Assembly (NCBI GenBank): GCA_946803715.1
Contig: CAMPET010000179.1
Location: forward strand, 58,045 to 92,710
Direction of reading: 5' to 3'
Origin: Beroe ovata
Lineage: Eukaryota; Ctenophora; Nuda; Beroida; Beroidae
Length of the DNA: 34,666 nt
The notes beneath the pieces were generated by a model, which was not told the origin of the DNA, made no database searches, and saw nothing but the letters and a program-made list of their open reading frames with translations. Each line of letters starts with the position of its first letter. The stretch's first letter is position 1. A program made the position numbers and the translations under genes. Shown piece by piece: positions 20,775-29,235 of the stretch.

Positions 20775-23059
20775 TCAAAATTCAATTCTTTTCGATTCCT
20801 TCTCTCGAAGTGAACTGTAAAACTGGTTTGATAATGATTTTATGATAAACTTCATCCCTGCAAATTGCAGATATTGAATCTGATATATAACATGACATTG
20901 ACATATACCGTTTATATAGGTGGTGTTCCAATCCACGGTGTCAGCGTGTCCACGGCCAGCACCGATAACTGCTGCCAACTTAGCAAACTCCCTGCGGGTG
21001 TGAGAGACGGGGGACAGTGTCATGAGAGTGTGTGTGGAGCTTCATCTCCATGATGGAAACTCTATCGGCGGATACCGCGTGAGTTACAACTTGTAGTACA
21101 ACTAAATTGATAGCTTGTAGCTAGTAATAATTTTAGTTAGTTAATTGTTCATTAATCATTATCCAAGTCACCGGCCGAGGGTGTTTCTGAGTGGTGTCAT
21201 GGAGTCAATTGATAGAAATAGAAAACTCTTATTTGTCTACTCAGGTGGAAACTATCATGTATTAATAGCCGTTTACCGTTTGTATTCGTCGAAAGAAAGC
21301 TGAGGTCCACCAAAAGAATGAACGTAGAAAATCTGGGCTTTTTCCTCTTTTAGTACCTGAATTTGAAAGGAAGAATGATCTGAAATAGCTGCACCCAGAT
21401 GTTTCATGCTGAGATAAAAATATTCACGACTATTGGGAAACACTGTTCGAACACTCACCACATCTTCATTCTTTGGTTTAGGCGCATTGGAATGATATTT
21501 CGATGGCAGGAACATAGCCAGATATGCTTCTTTGATTGACAGCTGACATTGTAACGGATAATGATATTGCGGGCTAATAGTAATCTTGTTTATTCAGGGT
21601 ATGACAAGGGAAAACTGAAATGGAATTCAAGTAAAAAATGAGCATACCCCGTTAGATTCTGTGATGAGTGTAGTTGGTGCTGTTAGACCCATCTTGACTC
21701 CCGATTTATTATCACCAGTTAGGTACTTAGTCAGAATCTCGGCTGCCTCCTGGTAACTCTTCTCATAGTCTTTCTTGAGGTCTAGTTTAGTGACAGCCCA
21801 AGTCCCTCTGAAAGAAATAACTTGGTTTCTTTACGCTAACAGCAATGCTCTAAAGAGATTTAGATTGTACTCAATGCACAGGTACTGTTTTGACTTTTGG
21901 TGCCATTATGACTCACTCTTTGTACACTCTGAGCTCAAAGTCACACGACTGTTTGACAGTCTGGAATTGAGGGCACTCCACGAGCTTAGCTCCTAGTAGA
22001 GCTACACTGCCGTCAGGAGGGTTTGAGCAGATCTCATTGAATGGTCTCACGGCAGTTTCCTGTGATTTATCGCATGGTTCCACCAGAATGGTGTCACCTG
22101 CTCTGGATGTTTTTACTGGGCTGGATCCGAAAATGGGCTTGAACAACCCAATCTTTGGTCCTCTCCTGTCTAAAGATTGAAACGAAAGTCAGAAATCTTT
22201 AAGTTTACCTGGGTGGCAGTCTAAAATTTTTGTGAGTCTCAGACCCTATAACTATAAGATTAAGAACTGAAAATCTCTGCCAGCTCACCAAATTTGTCAG
22301 GGTTGGCCATAATTTCCTTCATTTCTTCCCGTTCTCCACTATCAAGAACAAGATCTGGTCTCATTGTGTGGTCCGGGTCATCGTCTCCACCTAGAACCAA
22401 GTCTCTCTCATGGTCTGGGTCATCGTATCCACCTAGAACCAAGTCTCTGTAATGGTCTGGGTCATCGTCTCCACCTAGAACCAAGTCTCTGTCATGGTCT
22501 GGGTCATCGTATCCACCCAGGAAGAAGTCCTCGGTTGGTGGGTCGCCTCCGCCGTAATAGTCTGTGTCATGGTCTCCTCCTAGAATCAAGTCTGGGTCAT
22601 GGTCTGGGTCATCGTCTCCACCCAGCACCGTTTCTCTGTCATGGTCTGGGTCATCGTCTCCACCTAGAACCAAGTCTCTATCGTGGTCTGGGTCTCCCTG
22701 GCCCCCGAAAACCTCTGAACTATCAGAGCTTCCTTCATTTGCCTGGATATCACCAAGAAGATGGATTTCTGAAAAAAGACATAAATTAAAAAGCGTTCGG
22801 CCAAAAAATGTTTTTTCTCCGCGATAAATCGTTCATGAACCATCGTCTTACTTCCTTGAAGTCTGTCCAAATCGGCAGCTAGCATGTCTTGTATTTTATC
22901 CATGTCACTGCCATTTTCATACTTTTCCAAGATAGCCATGCTCTGCTCAAGTTCCGCCCGTTGATCCTCTGTCATAACAACACGACATTGCCCCAGACTG
23001 AGCGTCACCAAGGCAACCACCAACAATAACATTGCTATTATTGGATTGATTGGTGTCAT
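20775..23059 (-). CDS. HEBP: Secreted SOUL/heme-binding-family protein with Asp-rich repeats, seven exons
   Basis: Minus-strand exons in order are 23059-22852, 22768-22289, 22169-21917, 21807-21648, 21542-21277, 20991-20909 and 20857-20775. Phases join over 1533 bases, giving 510 residues. Residues 1-23 form a signal peptide (hydrophobic core IAMLLLVVALVTLSLG). Residues 91-211 are about eight copies of a 14-residue acidic unit such as GGDDDPDHDRDLVL. Residues about 293-480 form a SOUL domain: VECPQFQTV, FELRVYKEGTWAVT, KMGLTAPTTLI, IFYVHSFGGPQLSFDEYKR, and a final EFAKLAAVIG segment. SOUL/HEBP proteins bind tetrapyrroles or are implicated in mitochondrial permeability; the Cys-rich entry (CDKSQ, EICSNPP, VECP) fits extracellular members. 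Heme binding here is inference. The last exon (MKFIIKSLSNQFYSS to the stop) is the weakest part; the 51-base intron before it is the shortest here. Confidence 0.8.
22330..22720 (-). repeat. 42-bp coding tandem repeat (Asp-rich)
   Basis: Within the second exon of the SOUL gene, 42-base units encode GG(D/Y)DDPDH followed by a short R-D-L-V-L linker. One unit is expanded and diverged (GGDHDTDYYGGGDPPTED). The period is a multiple of three, so copy-number changes keep the frame. The plus-strand open frames here are antisense translations of the repeat. Confidence 0.9.
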
Positions 23060-24143
23060 TATGTGTCAATGTGATGCATTACGAGGATGTGAACTTTTCA
23101 TATCGGAAATAGATTCGTGAGAATTCTCACGTCATAATCAGCTACAACTGTCATGATTGGAGCGTGCGTTATTTCCGGGAAAAGTGTTGTGCGTCACACA
23201 TGGAAGTGAAATAATATTCCAAAGTGGCATCCATAAACCTACTATGGTGAAGTACACTTCTGATATTTGGATTTGAGTAGAAAACATATCTCAACACTTC
23301 TGTGATTATTCAGAAAAAAGCAGCCCGGCCGCTGACCGTTTTTGCCAACGAATATTACAATTTCTCACCGAAGTCGTCAGTGTTAAAATTACAATCTCAG
23401 AAACAAGTAAAAGATGGTTGCTGGGGCGAAGAATGAAATTCGTTATTTTGCTCGACTCACAAATGGACACGTTTGTTGGAACGCATCCTTATCACACAAG
23501 TTTCTTATCGCGTGATACACGATATATGTTTGCACTAGTGGTCTTGTAACTCTATAGCCTGCCAAACCGTGCAAGTTGCTTTGAATGAGAACGCGATTAG
23601 AATTATAAAGTTAATTGGTCCTTAGCTGTGGAAAATCAGCAAAATTCTGTGTGGTTCTTGTGTCTGATGCAGTATATATCTGTATGAGTGGCCAAGTTTT
23701 GTCAAGTGATGCTAGGCCCTGCTGTCGCGAGCGAAGCGCCAGGGTCTATCATCAACAGGCTAGGCCAAGGGCGGAGATAATTTCATGGGGTTATATTTTC
23801 AGGAAGAATGAGGACGAGGCTGTTTCAAGAGCAATGATTTCTGCAGTCAGTCTCAAGATGGACTCTCAATCATTCAAGCCGAAGACAGTGAAACCAAACA
23901 CTTTTACAGGTATGTTCTGAGGTGATTGAGCGTTGGTATAGTAACAACAATCGCTTATAAAAAATGACCTCAAGATTATCGTTTATAGTCATGAGGTGCA
24001 TCTCTGAAACACTGCTTTTGCCAAAATCATTCTAGTCAAATCAAAATTATACATCAACTCAAATTGATTGAAATTACAAGTACAAACTTTGTAAACACCA
24101 AATTAAATTTCACACTACTACCGTATAATAGAAACCATGGCCA
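23060..24143. other. Intergenic region with a possible plus-strand exon
   Basis: This holds the upstream flank of the SOUL gene and the downstream flank of the next minus-strand gene. On the plus strand, ATTTTCAG at 23795-23802 and ACAG before GTATGT at 23910 bracket a 107-base exon-like segment. An ATG at 23858 inside it opens MDSQSFKPKTVKPNTFT and leaves phase 1. I found no partner exon. A hairpin-forming repeat lies at 23707-23754. The rest shows nothing I can name. Confidence 0.35.
23803..23909 (+). CDS. Possible isolated exon, unrecognised
   Basis: The segment is bounded by a good acceptor (TATATTTTCAG) and a consensus-like donor (ACAG, then GTATGT). It is open in the frame reading KNEDEAVSRAMISAVSLK and onward, and an internal ATG at 23858 could be a start. 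Downstream plus-strand sequence is antisense to a minus-strand gene and offers no matching exon. It may be a first exon with a long intron, or chance. Confidence 0.2.
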
Positions 24144-25376
24144 TCAAATATAAGCACAAGTTTCCTTATCAAACTCAAGTTGCCTAGATACAGTCAGATC
24201 GTGGAATATTTCCGACTTACACCGCTTGATTGACAGAGTCTGTTTGATCGTCATCTTGGCAGCTGCTGACTCCTGCACAGCTGATTGCTGATTATCAGCA
24301 ACAGTACTCTTGATAATATCAGCTAGGTTACTCTTGTACCCCAACAACCGCATGTGTCTCTTAACCTTATCCCACGGTCCGGAGATCTCGATAGAGTGGA
24401 GTGTTGGGGCTGGAGGGCCGGACACTTTTACCCGAGCTTCATACGACGAGACGCTTCTCTTCCCTGATATATGTCGTGAGAGCAGGGAATCCGTAGTGAT
24501 AGCATCCCGCCTCTCCCTCTTAGCGTTCAGGGGGAAAAGAGGCTGAGTGAAGGGTCTGTCTCTGTACCAGGGGTCATTGAACTGTTCCTCTGTGTCGAAC
24601 TTCACAGCAGCTCCACCCGGTGGACAGAGGAAGTGCTTGAGAGCTCTGAAATCCTCCAGAAGTGATTCCGTATCCTCGGGGCTGATATTGGGCATTTTGC
24701 CAAGTTTGTAAAACCTCCGTGTTTGCCTGGTACTGGACTGTCGTGTGACAGACTGTCTGGTGGTGGACTGTCTGCTACTCCCATGACTGTCTCCAAGATG
24801 ATAGAACTTCTCCCCAGCCCTACTGAATTGGGACTGTCTACTCACCAACTGCCTTGAAGTCGTGTGTCTTGGCGTGAAGCCAGCTCTGGTCCCGAGTCTG
24901 GACAAAAGGGAGCCTGCAGTAGTTGGTAGATTGTTGGACGGGGTGTAGTATGGACCGGTCTGCCCTCCTGACACATGTTGAGCCCGGCCCCTGATTCGTC
25001 TCATCTGTAGGAATGTCTGGATGAGACCACAGCCCCCCTCCTCCATCTCCCCTTGCCCTCTGTTCGGCTGCGTCTCACAGCAGAGTCTGTAGTTGATGTG
25101 CTCTCTGCCGTCTTCCTCCCAGGTTGTGTAGTGAGAACACAACAAGCTAGAGGGGTTGAACCCCCTAGTGTACATGTACTTTGTCTCCTGATCCCCCTGA
25201 CAACCCGCAGAGTGCTCCTTGACATCTGAGTGCTCCTTGACATCAGAGTGCTCCTTGACATCTGAGTGCTCCTTGACATCTGAGTGCTCCTTTCTATCTG
25301 AGTGCTCCTTGAGAAGAGTGAGTGTAGTTGTCTCTAGACTCACTGAGCTCTCCGACTCTGTCTCTATCCTGGACAT
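24144..25376 (-). CDS. Unrecognised 410-residue protein with KEHSDV repeats
   Basis: This is one open frame of 410 codons from ATG at 25376 (MSRIETESESSVSLETTTLT) to TGA at 24144; the frame stays open upstream to 25442 but this start looks best. Residues about 24-58 are six near-perfect copies of a six-residue unit (KEHSDV), encoded by 18-base repeats. A Cys-containing part follows (SSLLCSHYTTW, YRLCCETQ). After that comes a basic Ser/Thr/Arg-rich region with TRQS-type repeats (about 180-235), and a better-ordered C-terminal half (EDTESLLEDFRALKHFLCPP, VSGPPAPTLHSIEISGPWDK). It has no signal peptide, membrane segment or motif I recognise. A donor-like GGTGTAAGT near 24220 could give an alternative end. 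Length, composition and the absence of stops argue for a real gene; function is unknown. Confidence 0.6.
   Translation of the reverse strand: MSRIETESESSVSLETTTLTLLKEHSDRKEHSDVKEHSDVKEHSDVKEHSDVKEHSAGCQGDQETKYMYTRGFNPSSLLCSHYTTWEEDGREHINYRLCCETQPNRGQGEMEEGGCGLIQTFLQMRRIRGRAQHVSGGQTGPYYTPSNNLPTTAGSLLSRLGTRAGFTPRHTTSRQLVSRQSQFSRAGEKFYHLGDSHGSSRQSTTRQSVTRQSSTRQTRRFYKLGKMPNISPEDTESLLEDFRALKHFLCPPGGAAVKFDTEEQFNDPWYRDRPFTQPLFPLNAKRERRDAITTDSLLSRHISGKRSVSSYEARVKVSGPPAPTLHSIEISGPWDKVKRHMRLLGYKSNLADIIKSTVADNQQSAVQESAAAKMTIKQTLSIKRCKSEIFHDLTVSRQLEFDKETCAYI
25205..25318 (-). repeat. 18-bp coding tandem repeat
   Basis: Six copies of AAGGAGCACTCAGATGTC (read on the minus strand) encode KEHSDV or KEHSDR. 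Several copies are nearly identical in DNA as well as protein, so the expansion is recent. It sits near the N-terminus of the unrecognised minus-strand protein. Confidence 0.9.
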
Positions 25377-26233
25377 GATTGCTGGTGAGAAAATTACACA
25401 AAATGACGTGGAATGAACGACGAAATACCTATCATCAATCATTACCTGAAATTTTTCGAGGTTATTTTCTTTTCACTACTCCTCAATTTGGGGAGTTTTA
25501 ACCAAAATTTTGGACGGTTTTTCGTCGACATCACTATCACTTGAAGAACTAATTTTAGATAGCATGAAAAAGCACCAACGCAAAAGCACATAAATATCTG
25601 GCAGTATGGAGCATAAAATATGTGTGTTTTAAGATCATATCAGTATCACGAAGCAGCAATATGATGCGATTGCAGCATTATATAAGTTAGCCCGGTGTTT
25701 TTCAGAGTGCTCTGTGCACGGCGATTACCAATTAGACTACGCATGAGGCATGCTAGTTAGATGTGGGAGAGTGAGTGAGAGAGTGAGTGTGGTTTTCGTC
25801 GTTCATAATCAGCCACGGGAGATCACGTGGGCCAACAGAAGCATCAACATCAGCTTGTGAGTTAAGCTGTGAAGTGAGGCATCAAGGGGGCATATTATGA
25901 TACTAAGATCTTTCCCTCAACAATTTTGATGGCATGCAATCTGAAAGCTAATAATGATGAGGATTGTAAAATTTGACAGCAAGTCTGATGGTAGATCACG
26001 CCTCAAAATCAACAGGAGCTAGGATACGTTGTTTGCATTTGGGATCAGCAGACAATGGTATTCGTGGTATTCGTAATGCATGATCTGTCAGGAAGATTAT
26101 GTCCCAGGTCACAACCCCCCGCAGTGAATATCAATCTCGAATCTTCTCATGAATGGATATCAGATTAAAGGTGGCAACGTTCTACATATAGGATTAAATC
26201 GGTATATTTCCTTACCTTGACCACTTCTCCCGC
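25377..26233. other. Intergenic region between two minus-strand genes
   Basis: This holds the upstream flank of the unrecognised gene and the 3' flank of the GPCR gene. There is a short GAGTGA-type repeat at 25767-25790 and one CACGTG E-box near 25825. The open frames are short and without domain signal. No RNA gene or element was recognised. Confidence 0.5.
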
Positions 26234-27939
26234 TCACAGCCTACTACAAGTTGGTTGTTCACCTCTGATGACAACCCCAGCTGATCTAGCAACTGCCGTA
26301 CTGTTGGTACTGTCCCCAGTGTTGTGCCCTCTCCTATAGCACAGCATGGTCGTGGTGTTGACGACCCTCCTCCTGAAATCCCTCATTCTTGCAAAGTACA
26401 CGACGGGGTTGATCGTGGAGTTGAGGGCCACGATTACTACGTAGGTGAGTACCCACATATGATACTGGAGGAATCTGTTAGGGCTGCCAAAGTCGTGGGT
26501 TACGTATACAATGACAAGGAACCGGGTCCAATTTACACAGAGAGGGATGTTTGCGATGATGTATACTCCCGTCACCAGGATTATGGTCACAGTAACTCGT
26601 TTTTTCGATTTTTCGACTGATTCCGAAACTTGGCTTTCTGCATTTGGTTTGGAGGTGAGAAGACAGCAACAGGAAATGATACAGGATACAGTAACGGGAA
26701 TGATAGGGAATGATATCTGCACAGACGAGAATATTACATCCGATATCTGAGGGAGAAGTAGGTCACGGTCATCGGTCCTGGGCTCGAGTGGAAACTAAGA
26801 GAAAAAGATCTCTAAGTCTAACAGCCATTCAATTCATCGTTCATGTCTTCAGCTTGTGTACACATTCGTTAATCTCATACTATTACCTGATACTTGGGGT
26901 TTGTGATATGGTTCCAGCAGTAAGCAGCTGGCTTCCCATACTGGTAGTTACTGTACCCTGTGACAACGCCAAAAAGCTGTCTGAGGAATAGAAACAGCGC
27001 GTATCCTGCCATTACCGCCACCACTATCCGATTCTTGATTGTGGCTACACGGAGCGGCCGCAGTAGGGCGAATGTCCTGAAAACGCTGAGACAGAAAACT
27101 AGGAAAACGGTGTAGTAGGGAATGAACTCCCACGTCAAGCCCCAGAAATTACAGAATTTTTTGTTGTCAAACATCATTGCCTTCCTTGAGGATACCAGAG
27201 TGATGCCTGATTGGAAATTTGGTTGATCATTGTATTTGTAAGGATAGGTTTAGTGTCTCTTCGTGACTTGATCACTCAATGTCTTTCGTCTCATAAATTT
27301 TGAACCACTCTTCAACTTACAGTTACACCGCCTTATTCACCAATGATATAATTATATCTCACTCACTCACTCACTTTTTGATATTCGGAGTCACCCACTC
27401 ACTCATTTACTCACTCGAAAACTACTTCATTCACTCACTCACTCACTTACTTATTCACTCAACTACTCACTCGAAAACTCCTTCACAAACTCACTCATTC
27501 ACTCATCTATCGATCACACACTCTCTCTCTCACTCACTAGTCACTCACTCACACACGCTCACTCACTCACTCATCTCTCGATCACACACACACTCTCTCT
27601 CACTCACTAGTCACTCACTCACACTCTCACTCACTCACTCATCTATCGATCACACACACTCTCTCTCTCACTCACTAGTCATTCACTCACTCTGACTCAC
27701 TCACTCTGACTCTCACTCACTTAGTGAGTCACTCACTCACCAACAGGTAGAACAAGAACACAAGTTAAAGTATCCACAGCTGAAATCACAACGTAAATAC
27801 ACATGGTCTTCTGTTTTGTCAGGAAGTGACAACACGCTGCGACATTGGCCGGTGTCCCGAGTAGAAAACACATGATGCACAGAGCTCCGAAAAAGTGGTC
27901 GATAGAGTCGTCCGCCTGATCATCTTCAAATGTTGGCAT
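26234..27939 (-). CDS. Class A (rhodopsin-like) GPCR, three exons, orphan
   Basis: Minus-strand exons 27939-27741, 27206-26887 and 26746-26234 join in phase to 343 residues. Seven hydrophobic segments fall at about residues 15-40, 47-67, 95-117, 127-147, 174-203, 224-246 and 266-291. Class A landmarks are present: N32 in GTPANV (1.50), D56 in SAVDTL (2.50), C85 before TM3 (3.25), R110 exactly 25 residues later (3.50), and NPVVY at 286-290. The DRY motif reads FRT, and TM6 lacks CWxP (IANIPLCVNW). A Cys in the TM4-TM5 loop (PAAYCWNH) can pair with C85. Its place is the plasma membrane with a short N-terminus. The ligand cannot be inferred. The missing acid at 3.49 recalls divergent GPCR families of non-bilaterian animals. 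Confidence 0.85.
27355..27740. repeat. (TCAC)n tetranucleotide-rich intronic repeat
   Basis: Long runs of CACTCACT are mixed with CTCTCT and longer units (TCATCTATCGATCACACACA), repeated about three times between 27500 and 27680. This fills the first intron of the GPCR gene. Its edge reads GTGAGTGAGT on the minus strand and supplies the 5' splice site at 27740. The plus-strand 131-codon frame (many HSLTHS units) is only the translated repeat. Confidence 0.9.
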
Positions 27940-28107
27940 CTTGAAGTATTGAATATTATAAACTGAAATGCATCCGAATTATCTTGGACTTAAGAGTAGG
28001 CTTATCAATATCAATTAAATTTAAAATTGCAGCACTCCATGAAAATCATAATGCGACAACTATGCGAACAGAAGTACTATTAGTACTATACTATGTACTA
28101 AAGCGGT

Positions 28108-28124
28108 ACGGGTGAGTCACCCGT
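28108..28124. promoter_or_regulatory. Palindrome with AP-1-like core
   Basis: ACGGGTGAGTCACCCGT is a perfect palindrome around a central G, and its core TGAGTCA is the AP-1/bZIP consensus. It lies about 170 bases upstream of the GPCR start codon. A regulatory role is inference from motif and position only. Confidence 0.3.
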
Positions 28125-28192
28125 CGGATGACGCCCATGCTGCATAAGCATTCATATCTACGCTTTTACATTTAACTTTTACAATGATATAT

Positions 28193-28555
28193 TTAATATT
28201 TATGGTCTTTGACTTTGAGTACTTCGTACTTTCGTAGTTCTAAATTATAGTCGAAAACAATTGAAATTGTTTGGGTTTCGCAGCCACTTTGTACCTCTCC
28301 TGAAATAAAGAAATAATGTGATAGGAACTTAGTTCCTCGCCCGTCGCTGGCGGTGCCATTTCGTCGCAAGAACTCACCTCGAATATAGGAACCATGCCTT
28401 CTGGAAGTTTCACAAGTGGCAAGCTCAAATTGATGATGTAAGGCGTGTATCAGCCTGTTTTTTATGATAGAGCCAATGGCAATAACTAATTGATACCCTT
28501 CGAGCATAAGGTTATCAGGGCGAGTTTCTTTCCTGTAACTCCAGCTCACCGCCAC
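28193..28555 (-). CDS. Weak candidate with a possible 75-base intron
   Basis: On the minus strand, GAG before GTGAGT (donor at about 28378) and TTATTTCAG (acceptor ending at about 28304) bracket a 75-base segment with good splice signals. The outer frame is open with or without the intron, because it is a multiple of three without stops. Spliced, it reads MAVSWSYRKETRPDN and ends SIVFDYNLELRKYEVLKVKD (about 95 residues). A second frame is also open across the same region (LPLVKLPEGMVPIFE to KPKQFQLFSTII). I cannot decide which, if either, is coding. No family is recognised. Confidence 0.25.
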   Translation of the reverse strand: MAVSWSYRKETRPDNLMLEGYQLVIAIGSIIKNRLIHALHHQFELATCETSRRHGSYIRGEFLRRNGTASDGRGTKFLSHYFFISGEVQSGCETQTISIVFDYNLELRKYEVLKVKDHKY

Positions 28556-28570
28556 GGACGGGCGAGGAAN

Positions 28571-28892
28571 GCGCGCGCGCCGCGCGCAAGAAACAGTGGA
28601 CAGATTACATCCGGCAAGACGTTATAGATATTTGATTTCGTCACATTTTATCTGACCTCTGTTTCTCGTGCGCGCGCCGCACGCCTTGGCTTTCGATTCA
28701 TCGCGATGCAGATGATCGAAGGCAGAATTAGAAGCCGAAATGCACTGCCCTCGTCGATGATTGAAGGCAGAATTAAAAGGCCTTCATTAATGATCGAAGG
28801 CAGAAAGCCTTCATCGCGACGAAAGTCGAAAGTAAACCTTACCGCGATGTTACCACTGTTTCTCGCGAGCGCGCGTGCGCCTTCAATCTTCT
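28571..28892. mobile_element. GC-rich inverted-repeat (MITE-like) element, second copy
   Basis: The left end has GCGCGCGCCGCGCGC then AAGAAACAGTGG. The right end, near 28851-28892, has CCACTGTTTCTCGCGAGCGC then GCGTGCGCC, its inverted form. The same end sequences occur in the element at about 3290-3465. The interior carries three copies of GATGATYGAAGGCAGAATT (about 28709-28805) and a further CGCGCGCC block near 28671-28683. It encodes no protein; an N at 28570 lies at its left edge. Confidence 0.5.
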
Positions 28893-29235
28893 GCATCGGA
28901 GGCTGAAACATTTCGGCAATTGATGCATTGATTTAATGATTTAATTTGCCAAACTAAATTGTAAATCTTGAATTTGTTCTAATTTTCCGCACTCAAAATC
29001 CAAACCAGTCTAGTTATCATGAATTAAAATGGGTTTTCTTTTCTAGTGATGCTTATCAGAAGTTATATGAGCTCTGTTTCTCCTTCTGTATTCTTTGTAT
29101 AGCATAGGTCAAAGTACCAACATAAATGTCATTAATTCCAATAATGAATAAGGTGAGAGAACTGCAAGAGTATTACAGTCTCAATGGATTAAATGTTAGT
29201 GACAAGCATTGGATTTGAAGTCCGCATACAAAGCC

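Larger units (their letters stand above)
27940..29235. other. Divergent intergenic region with a repeat element
   Basis: This separates the minus-strand GPCR from plus-strand genes. It contains a perfect 17-base palindrome with a TGAGTCA core (28108-28124), a weak minus-strand coding candidate (28193-28555) and the second GC-rich inverted-repeat element (28571-28892). From 28930 to 29235 it is AT-rich with no further feature. Confidence 0.5.

Noticed and set aside
21022-21078. Plus-strand ATG opening MRVCVELHLHDGNSIGGYR before a GTGAGT donor
   Set aside because: It lies in the SOUL gene's own intron on the other strand, just beside its sixth exon, and no continuing plus-strand exon is found.
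22364-22827. Plus-strand frames rich in GHRLHLEPSL or SWSGSSSP units
   Set aside because: Antisense shadows of the 42-bp Asp-rich coding repeat of the SOUL gene.
27300-27695. 131-codon plus-strand frame rich in HSLTHS units
   Set aside because: It is a translation of the TCAC/CTCT repeat in the GPCR intron, with no splice or start context.
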